Assembly (NCBI RefSeq): GCF_949987535.1 | Contig: NC_080078.1 | Coordinates: 30,710,942 to 30,774,941 of the forward strand | Direction of reading: 5' to 3' | Source: Balaenoptera acutorostrata | Lineage: Eukaryota; Chordata; Mammalia; Artiodactyla; Balaenopteridae | Length of the DNA: 64,000 nucleotides | Shown: piece after piece, positions 10,219 through 21,500 of the stretch | Layout: every line of letters starts with the position of its first letter | Position numbering within the stretch: position 1 is the stretch's first letter | Notes under the pieces: model-generated | What the model was told of the DNA's origin: nothing | Databases searched by the model: none | Seen by the model: the letters and a program-made list of their open reading frames with translations, nothing else | Made by a program: the position numbers and the translations under genes

Positions 10219-10671
10219 TATGGTAGGGAGAATAAAGGCCCAGCAAAGATACCCACCTTCTAATCTCTGGAACCTGAGAATATGTTATCTTTTGTGGCAC
10301 AGGGACTTCGAAGATGTGATTAAGTTAAAACTCTTCCCATCTTGGGGTGGGAAGCTTATCCTGGATTATTTGGGTGGGTCCAGTGTAACCACAAGGGTAC
10401 TTAGAGGGAAGCCGGAGTGTGAGAGTCAAAGAAGGAGACGTGACAGTGGACACAGAGCTTAGGGTGCTGTGGCTATGAGCCAAGGAATGCAGGCCACCTC
10501 TAGAAGTTGGAAAGGCAAGGTTCTCCCCTAGGGCTGGGAAGGGAGTTCTGGGAAGCCCTGCTGACCCATTTTAGACTTCTGCTCTCCGGAACTCTAAGAT
10601 AGTGCATTTACAGGGTTTTAAGCCACTGTGTTTGTGGTAACTTGTTCCAGAAGCAATAGGAAACTAATACA
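10219..10671 (+). mobile_element. MaLR (MLT1-type) LTR
   Basis: The LTR starts 'tatggtagggagaataaagg' and ends 'gcaataggaaactaataca'. Internal landmarks are 'tcctggattatttgggtggg', 'gagccaaggaatgcaggcc' and 'ttttaagccactgtgtttgt'. The same family occurs in the opposite orientation at 60314-60775. It lies 3' of the internal region but does not resemble the 5' LTR. Confidence 0.8.
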
Positions 10672-10689
10672 GTCTGCGGGCCAGCCTTC

Positions 10690-10870
10690 TGCTACACTCT
10701 TTAAATATATTATGTTGTTTAATTTTTTAAGCAGTCCTTCAGGATGTAGATATTATTATCCCCATGTTGTGATTGTGACAACTGAGGCATTAAAAGTTCA
10801 GATAGCTTGCCTAAAATGATAGAGCTAGTAAGTAGTAAGTCTGGGATTTACCCATGTCCAGCTGGTTCCA
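10690..10870 (-). mobile_element. MIR SINE fragment
   Basis: 'tattattatccccatgttgt', 'gacaactgaggcattaaaag' and 'tagagctagtaagtagtaag' mark a diverged minus-strand MIR. Confidence 0.7.
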
Positions 10871-10999
10871 GTGTTTATGGACTCTTGAATGATAAATGCT
10901 GAAGGATGTGAAGTGGGCAAATGGGTAGGTTGGAAAGCCATGAAGACATAGTTCAATGTGAAGCTTTGCTGCATATGGTACGTGTGATGACCTAGTGGA

Positions 11000-11250
11000 A
11001 AATGGTATAGCAGATATTTAGATGCACTGGGGTCATATTACCTGGGCTCAAATCCAGCTTTGCCACTTTTGCTGGCTGTGTGACTGTGGGCAAGTTATTT
11101 CACCTCTCTGGACCTCAGTTTCCTCACCTATAAATGGAGATCATAGTGGCATCTTTCTTATAGGGACGTGGGGCTAAAAAGAGGATAATGTAGGTAAAAT
11201 GCTTAGCATGGTGCCTGGCACATACTAAGTGCTCATAAATAAAATAATGA
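11000..11250 (+). mobile_element. MIR SINE, near full length
   Basis: 'gggctcaaatccagctttgc', 'gctggctgtgtgactgtggg', 'ctcagtttcctcacctataa' and 'gtgcctggcacatactaagt' cover most of the sense MIR consensus. An A/T-rich low-complexity tail (TAGTAG, AACAAC) follows to about 11300. Confidence 0.9.
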
Positions 11251-11399
11251 TAACAGTAGTAGTAGTAACAACAAAACATCAAAATACTAATAACAATGAT
11301 GAATTACTCTTCCTGTTATAGAACGCTAGGCAAAGTGATATCGGGGGGAGGAACACAGGATCCATGGCAGATAAGGGGCACAAGCACGTTACAAGCAAA

Positions 11400-11695
11400 G
11401 GGAAGAGCAGATTCTCCAAGCCTTTGCATACACCATGTTCCCCATGTGGACCTCTCTTCTCTGCCTCTTAAATTGGCTACCCTCTTATGATTCCTCATTT
11501 CCTGTTCAAAAGCCACTTCTCCTGGGAAGTCTTCCCTGATCTCGGCTGGAATGAATGCTCTTCCTCTGTGGGGTTATAACATGAGGTATTTTCCTATTCC
11601 AGTATGCTTGTTGCCCCCCCTAGGGGCCTGGAAACTCCCTGAGGGTAGAGGTCCCCTCAGTCTTTCTCTTATTTATTGCTCTGTCCTGGGGACCT
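11400..11695 (+). mobile_element. L2 (LINE2) 3'-end fragment
   Basis: 'gttcaaaagccacttctcct', 'gggaagtcttccctgatctc' and 'ctggaaactccctgagggta' match the sense L2 3' region, ending next to the CT-rich repeat. Confidence 0.75.
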
Positions 11696-11838
11696 CTCTC
11701 TCTCTCTCCCCCCCTCCCCCTCTCCCCCTCCCCCTCTCCCTCCCCCTCCCTCTCTCCCTCCCGTCCCCCTCCTCCCTCCCTCCCTTCCCTCTCCTTCCTC
11801 CCTCCCTCCCTTCCTTCCTTCCTTTCCTTTTTTTTTTG
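11696..11838. repeat. Polypyrimidine (C/T) tract, about 140 bp
   Basis: An almost pure pyrimidine strand of CT, CCCCCT and CTTC units ending in poly-T. Such tracts can form triplex (H-DNA) structures. Minus-strand frames rich in Gly, Glu and Arg here are artefacts of the repeat. Confidence 0.95.
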
Positions 11839-11955
11839 ATTGAATGAACCACAATTCATGATGAGATTGGAGCAGTAGACCTGAGCCATGCCAGGGAGGG
11901 CTCCCTCAGCTTCCAACGTCCCCATGAATTTCCCCTGAGTTGGTTTGCTTTCTTT

Positions 11956-12235
11956 CTTTTTTTTTAAACTAATTAATTTATTTTTTGCTGCATTGGGTCT
12001 TTGTTGCTGTGCGCGGGCTACTCTTCGTTGTGGTGCGTGGGCTTCTCATTGTGCTGGCCTCTCCTGTTGTGGAGCACTGGCTCTAGGCATGTGGGCTCTA
12101 GAGCGCAGGCTCAGTAGTTGTGGCACACGGGCTTAGTTGCTCCATGGCAAGTGGGACCTTCCTGGACCAGGGCTTGAACCCGTGTCCCCTGCATTGGCAG
12201 GCGGATTCTTAACCACTGAGCCACCAGGGAAGCCC
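11956..12235 (-). mobile_element. CHR-type tRNA-derived SINE
   Basis: Minus-strand copy with a poly-T start, 'ttttttgctgcattgggtct' body and 'ccaccagggaagccc' head. The target-site duplication 'tgctttcttt' flanks it at 11946-11955 and 12236-12245. It has lost more CpGs than the 7546 copy, so it is probably older. Confidence 0.96.
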
Positions 12236-12245
12236 TGCTTTCTTT

Positions 12246-13392
12246 TTGTAACTGAGAACACCCCAGGGAGAGTCAAGGACACAGGACCTGCAGAGATGAG
12301 GCTGGTTGCCTAGCGTCTCCATGGCCCTTCACCATGGCAGCCCACTCTATACGCTGTTTCTGGTCTCATTAAAACCTGTTCTCCAGCAGGCTCTGTGTTT
12401 AGTATTTACTGATCGCCTACAGCATGCAAGCTGGTCAGTAAGTGTATTCAGGAGCCTCACTGCATGCCTTCTTGATCGGCTCCTGCCATCATCCCAGCTC
12501 TTGCAGTCTCATAGACGTGACTTTTTTTTTATCAGCACCTTTCTAACGAAGGTCTCAGCTTCGGAGATGCAGTAGCTGAAGTTCCATTTCATGTGCTTCT
12601 CCAGCCTCGAGGGCATTGGTTTTTATAAAGCTGCCTCCTTTCCTCTTACTCCTTAGTCCCCACACTTCTTCTCGGGATTGCTGAAGGGGAAGAAGAGCCC
12701 ATGATTGGCTCTGAGTTCCAGCTGCCTGGTAGCTATGCCAGTGTTAATAGCATCTCTATTAGCATAATAGACTCCCCCAGCTGTTTGCTTTCTCGGGGAT
12801 CTGCCTGAGCCACGCCAGCCACTTCTGAGCTTCCTTAATGAAGATATGACAGTGGGTGGCTGGAGACAGGAAGGTGGAGGAGAAGGGAGAAGGGGAGAGT
12901 CCCCTGGGTTATCTCCTTGTTACTCAATATTGTTGAATTGGATCCTCAACATTCCATCACGTGATGTTTGGATGCTGGGAGGGGAGTTAAATATAGAATT
13001 CCTCCTTTTGGCATTTCAGAAGGTTTATATAATGTCCTGTTTCTTTTGACACTGGGGAGGAAGCAGAAAGGATGGTTTGGACGATGGGTCTGTGTCCAGA
13101 GCTCCATTCAAAGCAAAGGCTACTCAGCAGCCTGACCCATCTGCCTACTCAGGGAATGTTCTGTGAATCATGTATGCAAAGATGCAGGTGTCCTTTTGAA
13201 CCTAAGGATCTGCTTAGCTCAAAAATTCTATTAATTCTGTGATTCTACAAGTAGCCTTCACAGGAGTGGATGCTGAAAATAGATCAGCTGTGTGGCATGC
13301 CCTGAATTTGCCTGGGACTGATGTGATTTTTCCTTCAACTCTTGTCTGAACCAGGCTTGGAAATTCAGCTTGCTTTGTCATTTGGAGTCCCA
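12246..13392. other. Repeat-poor block, no gene recognised
   Basis: More than 1.1 kb without a repeat I recognise. Open frames (12306-12575, 12846-13049) lack family resemblance. It could hold conserved regulatory DNA or simply unique neutral sequence. Confidence 0.45.
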
Positions 13393-13394
13393 GG

Positions 13395-13472
13395 GACCAG
13401 CATTCAAACCTTGCCTCCACCATGTCCCAGCTGTGTGGCTTTTCTGAGTTTCGTTTTCTCACCTTTAGCGTA
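13395..13472 (+). mobile_element. MIR fragment
   Basis: 'agcattcaaaccttgcctcc' then 'tgtcccagctgtgtggcttt' and 'ctgagtttcgttttctcacc' is the 5' half of a sense MIR. Confidence 0.6.
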
Positions 13473-13489
13473 TCCCCAAATCTGTGCCT

Positions 13490-14345
13490 CCTTCTACCTT
13501 TCCTATCTTAGTAAATGACCCCACTTTCCATTTAGCTGTTCAAACTACAAACCTAGGAGTCATCTTTGATTTCTCTCTTTCTCTTAACTGCTATGTCCAA
13601 ATCATCAGCAAGTGCCGCTAGCTCTGCCTTCAAAACGTAGCCATAAAATATTTCTCCATCTCCACCGTGACTCCCTATGTGAACCACTGTCAGTGGCAGC
13701 AACAACTTCCAAAGTGGTCTCTGTTTCCAGCCTTGATATCCTACAGTCAGTGCATGACCTAGCTGCCTGAGTGATTAAGAACGACAACAAAACCCATAAA
13801 TCTAATCACATTCATCCTTACTAAAACCTTCCTACAGCTTTCCATTTTACCAAGAATTAAAATCAGTTTTTTGCCATGGCCTAAAAGGCTTGCCCTAATC
13901 TTCTGATCACATCTCAGACCAAATCCTGGTCTCCTTTTCTTTGGTCCCTTCTTTCTCTTCCTGGAGCAATCCTGAGCACCACCTCAGGACCTTTGCATTT
14001 GCTGTCCCCTCTGCCTGGGATTTTCTTCCCCCAGATCTTCCAATGGTTGGCTTCTTCTCATGATTCAAGTTTTATCTCCGTGTTGCTGCCTTTCACAGGC
14101 CTTTCACTCAAGTTCAGGTGGCCTCCATGCTCAACATTACTATATTGTCAGCTCTATTTTCTTCTGTAGCATAGGTCTATCTAAACATTATTTTGTTTAT
14201 GTTTTATCTGACTCCTTCCATTGGGACACAATGTGTGTCCATTCAGAGCAGGGAACTTACTAGTCTTGGTCACCCCTGTATCTTATATCCTAAGAAGAGA
14301 GTTGTTCACATAATGGGTGCTTAGTAAATATCTGTTAAATGAATG
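13490..14345 (+). mobile_element. L2 (LINE2), long 3' fragment
   Basis: One of the longest L2 copies in the window. Ordered landmarks: 'aaacctaggagtcatctttg', 'ccttcctacagctttccatt', 'gcctaaaaggcttgccctaa', 'ctcaggacctttgcatttgc', 'ccctctgcctgggattttct' and 'tctgttaaatgaatgg' at the 3' end. No continuous reading frame remains. Confidence 0.9.
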
Positions 14346-14999
14346 GATAAAGAGTGGCCATGGACGGAACACATACACACTTATATATGCTTTGAAAATG
14401 ACATGGTAAGAAATGCTGTGTTACAAGCTGGGAGCCAGACTTTCCATAGCTCTCCAGTTGCCTTGGGCAGCCTTGATCATATTTATGCTCCCAAGAAACT
14501 TTTTCTGCCTCTCGTTGAATAAAAATTCTTTAACTTTTCAGCTACCTCATGGGCCTTTGCATCTGTTCTGCATCTGTTTCTTAACAGACTAGCTTGGCAC
14601 ATGGTGCTTTTTAGAGACATTTAGCATGTAAAGATATTTATAAAGAAGGAATTCTCTTCTATTTTTGCCCAGTCATCTGTCGGAGAGAGGGGGAGCAGCA
14701 AGCAGGCACTCATGATTCATTCTCTTCCCTGGAGAGCGCTGCCATCTCCATCCTGGAGGGGTGGGACAGTGGAGAGGAGCGTGCTGCACTCCACGCTGCT
14801 TTTCATGAATGAGGCATCCACAGTGATGGCTTTGCCAGTCTTGACATTCCATACATCGGGCCTGTCCTTTATGGTTCACATTTTCCAGGTGAGTTCTTAT
14901 TACAGCCACTGCCCTCAGAGTGTCTTTAAGAGAGAGGAACTGTGAGGTTGAGGGAGTACAGTCCACAAAACCACCCTCATATCTGGTATCAGTTGCAAA
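14346..14999. other. Unassigned sequence
   Basis: No repeat or gene is recognised. Overlapping frames on both strands near 14673-15020 have no family resemblance. Confidence 0.4.
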
Positions 15000-15572
15000 T
15001 GTTGGGTTCCGCAAGACCACCCTCAGTGTCGATAATTCACTAGAAACTTACAGAACTCACTGGAAGCTGTAATATGGTTTATTACAGTGAAGGATGCAGA
15101 CTAAAAGCGACCAAGGGAGGCACATAGGGCAGAGTCTGGGAAAGTTCCAAACGTGGAAACTTCCAGTTGTCTTCTTCCCGTGGAGTCATGGACGGTGCTA
15201 CTTTCCCAGCAGGGATGTGTGACAACAGCGTGCAGTACTGGCAACCAGGGAAGCTTGCCAAGCCTTGATGCTCCGAGTATTGGGGTCTGTGGTTGACTGC
15301 CCACATGAGTGATTTCAGTCCCCAGTTGAGCTGATATATGTAACTCAAAGCCCCCACCGTAAATCCCATTGTTAGACTATATCCAGTGTTAGTCAAGTCC
15401 CCTGTGCAAACAAAAACATTCCGAGGGCTTACTGAGAAGCCAAAGGAAAACCCAGCCCTCTTTTGGGGAAAGGTTTAATTCTTCACTGTATAAGAGCTAA
15501 ATACTCTTATGCATACTTCTGGTATGGACCTTTGTAGATAGCGATGGGGCTAACCCTTTTCTTATTCTAACA
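15000..15572 (-). mobile_element. Old ERV-type LTR, family uncertain
   Basis: The block opens with TGTTGGGTTCC and closes with TTCTAACA, giving TG...CA termini. 'gtaatatggtttattacag' carries the complement of AATAAA at 15078-15083, placing polyadenylation on the minus strand. The 'gaactcactggaagctgtaa' and 'acttccagttgtcttcttcc' segments recall an ERV LTR consensus. Confidence 0.55.
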
Positions 15573-15579
15573 CTTGAAA

Positions 15580-15890
15580 TGATCCATTGATTCCACAAAT
15601 ATGTACTGATTGTGAGCCATGAGCCTGGTTCTGTGCTCATTGCTGGGGATGCAGTGGTGAAAGACACAGTTCAAGCCTTCAAGGGCCGGGGAGACAGGTA
15701 AACAGGCAATTACACATAATTATACAATTGTGCTAGAAATGATACTAAGGGTTCTTGGTGGAGGGGTGCCTATTCCAGCCTGACTGCTGGTGAAGAGGGG
15801 GTGATGGTTAAGCTGAGATTGGAAAGATGATTAGAAGTTGGCCAACCTGGGTGGCGTATGGAAGTGGGGAGGTGTTGTTTAGGTAGAGGA
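15580..15890 (-). mobile_element. L2 (LINE2) fragment
   Basis: 'gattccacaaatatgtactg', 'gctggggatgcagtggtgaa', 'ggggagacaggtaaacaggc' and 'atggttaagctgagattgga' follow reverse-strand L2. Confidence 0.75.
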
Positions 15891-16575
15891 AGGTCACCTG
15901 CAAAAGGTATGGGGGTGAGAAAGCATATGCTGAGCATGAAGAGCTCCATGTTTCTTCAGATGCCACAGCTCACAGGTGATTCGCATTGAGCGTGTAGTCA
16001 ATAAACACCATCGAGGACCCCTCCGTTTTGTACCAGTGCAGTCAGGTTTTGATATGAAGTTTCTGTGAGGGATGCTTGGCACCTGTTGCTGTCAGGAAGT
16101 CTTTTAGACTAAAAGGAATGGAGGTGAATGAAAGGGGTTGAGTGGGGCGGACGAATGTGAGCTTTGGTGTTTATAGTGACTGAGGGCATCTCCAAACCAT
16201 CAAGAGACTGTCCTTTGTTTACGGTGACCTCAGCACTTCAGAGTGTGACTCAGAAGTTTCCCAAATCTGGTCACGGCCTCTACACAGGCAGAAAAAGAGT
16301 AGATTGATGCCGAAGGTTTGGTTTATAAATGGTGTGGTTTATAAAAGCAAAGGATTTCTGAGACATTTTTGGGCACGTGAGCAGGTGATTCACGGAGATT
16401 CTAGAAACCCTATTTCAAAGGCAGAGAATATTTTTGGCAGAATTAGATGGCTGCTTTGTGGTCCTTTCAGAGAATTCAAGAAATGCCATAAAAATTGATA
16501 GAAACCAGCCAGTGGGAGGGGAAAAATTTGGCAATGTTTGTCACAGGGTTAATATCGTTCATATAAAAAGATTAC
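15891..16575. other. Unassigned sequence
   Basis: No repeat, exon or RNA gene is recognised over about 690 bp. Confidence 0.4.
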
Positions 16576-16579
16576 TTTC

Positions 16580-16760
16580 AAATTAAGAAAAAGGCAAATG
16601 CACCAGAAGAAAAACTGACCAGGAAAATTAGCAAGTGGTTAGAGGAGAAAAACACAAAGGTCAGTAAACCCCCGAGAAAATGTTGAAACCCACTAATAAC
16701 ACAAAATATTAAAAATAAAATAACCAAGACAATCAGAGAACCCAGAAGTGTTAAGAGAGA
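16580..16760 (+). mobile_element. Diverged L1-like fragment
   Basis: A-rich text such as 'aaaaaggcaaatgcaccaga' and 'cccactaataacacaaaata' resembles the sense L1 ORF2 end, where the consensus reads about clearing a filter of 'aaatggccaataaac'. Divergence is high and the assignment is tentative. Confidence 0.4.
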
Positions 16761-17788
16761 CTCCAAATTACTTTTATAATTAAGGAAAGCAAAATCACAG
16801 GTAAGGAAGCAAAACAGGGCACTTGGAAGGGGCTTTCTCAGAGGCCTCCTACTTCATTTTAGTGGGAATCATGGGGTGGCAGGGGGAAGGGAGGTCTGGG
16901 CCCCTCCCTTCTGCGATTTGGCTGCTTCCTTGTCCGTATTTTGTCCTCACCCCGGCTCCCCTGCAGGTATGAATGTGTCAGACCTCCTCTGTTCTGAGTA
17001 TGAGAGAACTCGCTGTTACCTAGTGAGCTGAGGACAGGGAAAGACTGGCCTCAAGCCTCCTGCTACCCCATCTCCTGCCCCCTCCTGCAGCATGCCTAGA
17101 TTCCTGGCAGAGGAAGAAGGTACCCTCCCTCTCCTGTCCCTGGGTGTCTGAATCATCCCTGTAGTTGGTAAGGCATCTCTTTTGCTCTTGGCCACTCAGC
17201 CTTGTGTAGACAGACTTAGCTAAACAGTTGGGGACCAGGGGACTCGGGGAGCCGTGCTTCCTGGCTGCTCGCGGCATGGGGATTATAATTTAGCTCTCTT
17301 GCTTTGCTCTCGGCTTTCAGATTCACTGGAGGAGAATTTCTGCCTCTCCCTGTCCTGTCTTGGATTTGTGTAATTGAGGGAGGCTGCCGGGGGCAATTTC
17401 TGTCTGGGATGTACTTATTCCTTAGGAGCGCAGAGCCCGAGGTGGAGGGACAGGCTGGGCAGTAGTGTGTTTACTCAGCACTGTCTCTGGAGGCTCTGAC
17501 TTCTCCTAACAAGGGTTTGGGGTGTCTCTATCCAGTGCCTCCTGGTACTTGCAGATAAAGCCGCATGTTCTTTGCTTCCCCTGCACGTTTGGCAATGAAT
17601 CCAAAAGGCTTTAAGAAATTCCACACTGGGGTGGTGTCCCCAGGGTCAAAGACCTTCAATCTCTAGTAGGAAGCAGAAGGCTTTCAGAAGTCAAGTCCTG
17701 ACCCCATGGTCTCAAGCCACCGTGGGGCTTGATTCCCTCAGTGTTCAATCTAGGGTTTGTAGGACAGATGTGTGGCATCCCCTGTTTA
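16761..17788. other. Repeat-poor block, no gene recognised
   Basis: About 1 kb, GC-richer than its surroundings near 16850-17480. The minus-strand frame at 17020-17277 has no known family. No RNA gene is seen. Confidence 0.45.
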
Positions 17789-17789
17789 T

Positions 17790-18200
17790 TGGCATCCCAT
17801 GGTCTTTGGAATGACATCCAGTATCCTCACTGCCAGGCCCTGCGTGATTTGGCTGCCACCTGCTTTTCTTGCCTTCATTTTCTACCATTCTCCTCCTCCT
17901 TGTTTCTAACCCCAGAGCCTTTTCACTCACGGTTCCCTCTGCCGAGAATGCTCTTCCACTGCTCTGCACCTGATTGCCTTTTTCTTATCCTTCAAAACTC
18001 AGATTAAATATCTTTTTTCGGAGAGGCCTTCTGTGAAATCCTGTTAACTGCTCTCTTAGGAGCGTACCCTTCAGGAGCCTTACACAGCTCTAACTTTTAT
18101 CTGTTCATTTATGTGATTCTGTCTCCTCCATGAGGTGGGCACTCCTTGAGGGTGGGGCCTCTGTCTGGGTCACCACTGAATGTCTAGTAGAGCAGCTGAC
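17790..18200 (+). mobile_element. L2 (LINE2) 3' fragment
   Basis: 'gccaggccctgcgtgatttg', 'ggttccctctgccgagaatg', 'ttatccttcaaaactcagat' and 'gggcactccttgagggtggg' run along the sense L2 3' end. Confidence 0.88.
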
Positions 18201-18464
18201 ACATGGGCCAACTTCACAATATTGTGGGCCACATGGAAAAACCTGTTGCATCCAGTAACTTCAATCCCCTGTATCTAAGGCCACGGAAAAGCTCTGCACC
18301 CAAGCACTGAGCAATCTTGTCCTCATTTATCATTCATTTCAGGTTAGCAAATAGCTTCTGTTCTCCTGGATGATCAAAGCATTATCCAGACTAAGTTGCC
18401 AGTTATGTTGGTTTCCTCTCCTGCTTGTCATTGTGCGTATGGAATTTTGATGGTAACATAATAA

Positions 18465-18665
18465 TAACAGCTTCCATTTATCGAGTGCCTGCTGCATGTG
18501 GGGCAGGCACTTTGCATACGTTATCCCTGATCCACACAGCATCCCTGTACGGTAGGTTTTATTATCCCCATTTACAGATGAGTAAATAGAGGCTGTCAGA
18601 GACGAATTTGCGCACTGTGTTGCCTGATTCCAAAACCCACATTCTTTTTCCACCATACAACATGG
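18465..18665 (-). mobile_element. MIR SINE
   Basis: 'tcgagtgcctgctgcatgtg', 'ggcactttgcatacgttatc' and 'tatccccatttacagatgag' define a minus-strand MIR, near full length. Confidence 0.85.
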
Positions 18666-18884
18666 TCTGGCTTTTGGAAAACATGCACACACAGCCCTTC
18701 TCAAACTGTAATGGTAGAATGAGCTGACAAGACCTTACTTGTTAAAAAGACTAAGCTGGTAGTTTGCACTGTGAGGGTCAGAAACTTTCAATTTCATATT
18801 CTCTGTGTCTGGGGACTCTCCTGAGTTTCCTCTGGCCGGGAGGGAGGTGGACCCAAGGGACCTGTGAGAGGAAACCACAGCAGC

Positions 18885-19105
18885 AAGAGCTCACATCTTG
18901 GCTGTTTGTTACGTGCCACGTGCTGTGCTCAGAGCCTTACGCCTCCTGCTGCATTTAATCCTCATGGCAACTCGATTTTTGCTGTTATTTTGCATACCAT
19001 TCTGCAAATGAGGAAACTGAGGCACAAGGAAAGTTAGAAAGGGTATATAGCAGAGACTGGCGATAAACCCAGGTAATATGACTTCAGAGCTTGAGGGCTC
19101 AACCA
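18885..19105 (-). mobile_element. MIR SINE
   Basis: 'ttacgtgccacgtgctgtgc', 'gcatttaatcctcatggcaa' and 'gcaaatgaggaaactgaggc' define a minus-strand MIR, 220 bp after the previous one. Confidence 0.85.
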
Positions 19106-19147
19106 CCACGTATCTACTAACTGGTTAAGTAAAGCTTTCTCAGGCCC

Positions 19148-19318
19148 TCACTATTCAAGGTGTGGTCCGGGAACCAGCAGCTTCGGCATCCCCTGGGAGC
19201 TTGTTAGAAATACCTATGCTCGGGCCCCCGCCCCGGACTGACTGGGTCAGAATCTACATTATAACAAAGTCTCCCAGTGATTTGAGTCTGTGGTAAAGTT
19301 TGAGACATGCTGCTCCAG
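19148..19318 (-). mobile_element. MER5A (hAT-Charlie) MITE
   Basis: 'attcaaggtgtggtccggga', 'ccagcagcttcggcatcccc', 'cttgttagaaatacctatgc' and 'gtaaagtttgagacatgctg' give nearly the whole element in reverse orientation. Confidence 0.85.
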
Positions 19319-21500
19319 AAGCTGTGTGGTTGTGAAATAAGTGTGATATTCCCAAAGTCAAAAGCTGGAGATTTAGGGCATGTGGATTCTCGGAGACAAC
19401 CTGCAGTTTCAATATCTTACAAATTATGGCATTAACGAGCCATTGCCTCCTTTGCTGGGGGGATGACTGATGACAAATTAATTTAGTACCTTCAACAAAA
19501 ATAAAAGCAAATTGAGCTTACAAAGTTGATCCAGGGCTTTAAAAAATAATAATAAAAAGAGGTAGCTGCTGTCTGCAGGACACTATTGCCATAGTATTAC
19601 ATCTAAGTGACCAGGGAGCCCCTGAGCTAGGATGGCTGAAGGTGTCCATATTGCAGGTGAAGTTTTGGCAAATAACATCTCTACAGATGGGGGAGGTAAT
19701 GACCGCATTAGGTCTGCCTGTGACTCACACATCTGCAAATATGGTGAGGACAAAAGGGGCCTTTGATCCAAGAGAAACTGGCTCCATCTTATTGTGTTGG
19801 GGGAAATACTTTGATTTCCTTCTTTGATTCGAAACACTGGCATTGTGAGCTATATATATGTTTAATCATTGTCACTCACTGGGCAGTTATTCAGCTCTAC
19901 TTCTTTATCTCACTGAGTCCTTGTAGATGTTCCCTTAGACAGCTGAATCCTTACAGACAAGGAGAGGTGGGTTTTTTTGGTTTTGTTTTAACCTTTCGGG
20001 ATCTATAAACGCCCCAAGGGCCACAGGAAGCTTACGTGGGGTTTACCAATGATGTAAGTGGTTGTGTTCGAGTCAAAGGCTGAGCGGTGGTGTAGAAGAT
20101 GATTGACGTCGTGTACCCCTGAGGCGCCTCATTTTCGGGGAGGGGATATGCTGCCCGTGCGTCGTCCATCTAGCAGCGGACCCCAAGAAAGCCGGCGCCG
20201 TCTTCACCTTTGCTGTTCCCTTTCATCTCGCCAAGCTACATCTAGCAGGTTATTCATCTAATTCCTTTAAAAACATTTTTAATGCTCTTCATTTTTTTCT
20301 TTTGAGGGACAAAAAGAGCCTTTTAGGAAATAAGCATCAGGAAACTAATCAAAGCATAAACTTTCTGGGAGGAATCTGACAGCAGCATGTCTTTAATGAC
20401 CTTCAAGAAGATCACATGCTCCAGGCAATTACAGGATCTGGGAGAAAATAGCTCCTTCTGAGTAGCCTAACCTGCTGCAGTGTTCCTGCACTTTGCAGCC
20501 GTCCCCTCCCACCCCCCTCTTATAGCTTCCTTACTAAGAGTCTCCTGAAAGAGATTTCACTTGGATTAATACTCCTCCAGCTTTAACAAACTGCCAAGGG
20601 GACAGCTGATGCTAAAAAGGGACCTTTTACAGGGTGCCAAGGTTTCTTCTGAGCTTTTTGGCTCTGGCTACAGGAGGTGTATAACACATTCTGACTTGGG
20701 GCCAAGTATTATTAGGGGATTTTGCTGCTTAAGCTCTCGAGTATGGGTGCAGTTGGAAAAATAACATGTTTGTCAATAGTTTACCCATTTCACAGCTGGT
20801 AGCGTCCAAAAGAAAGGGCATTGAATGAACTCCAGCTGGACTGGACTGAGGCTCGTCTAACATGAAGTTTTTCTGAAAAGGGTTTCCAGGAGCCTAGAAG
20901 CAACCTTTTACTTTATTTTAATTAAACCATGTTTCCCTCTTGTTTTTAGGGTTATGTGAGATGTTATGCACATTCTGCTTTTTTCACCTCTCTTTTTGCC
21001 TGACAGTATTCCCATTATTTGAAATCTTTCATACTGAGTAAAATTCACCAAGGCTGGTGTTGTATTCAAGGGTCGAAAGTTTCAGCATTTGCTCTCCCTC
21101 CTCTCCCAGGGAGAACAGGTTTCTCGTCGTGTCTGCCTGTGTGCTTTGCTATGAGCCATAGTTTAGAGAGACCCCCACATTCCTGTGCAATGAAAGAAAC
21201 AGCATAATGATTTCAACTCAGGCAGAGTGGCCTGGAAACCCCGCCAAGTGCGGCTGGACCCAGCTGTGACCGCGCTTGCGTTGGAAGCCTCTTGCATTGG
21301 TGATATAGCAATGGATGAGCTTCTGCCTTTGTGTTCCAGGGTTTCTTGAGAGCTGCCTGATTTCCAGAGTCACAGGGATCCAGAACGAGACGTGTGGGCC
21401 CTGCTGGATGCTGTTGTTGTGAGCGATTCCAGGGGAGGAAGCTATCTGTGGGGTAATCTAAATGTTATTCTTAAAAGCCCCATCTCCTTCCCCTTCACAG
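19319..21500. other. Repeat-poor block, 2.2 kb
   Basis: I recognise no transposon in this stretch, the longest such block in the window. Open frames are short and unrelated to known families. 20240-20640 contains several A/T-rich motifs of the homeodomain type (TAATTA-like). It is a candidate for conserved non-coding DNA, but conservation cannot be judged from one sequence. Confidence 0.5.

Noticed and set aside
8375..10671. Possible intact endogenous provirus with viral genes
   Set aside because: Only a primer-binding site and a short gag-like remnant survive; no pol or env text is recognisable and all frames are broken.
11620..11925. Minus-strand frames rich in Gly, Glu and Arg
   Set aside because: They are translations of the polypyrimidine tract, with no independent support.
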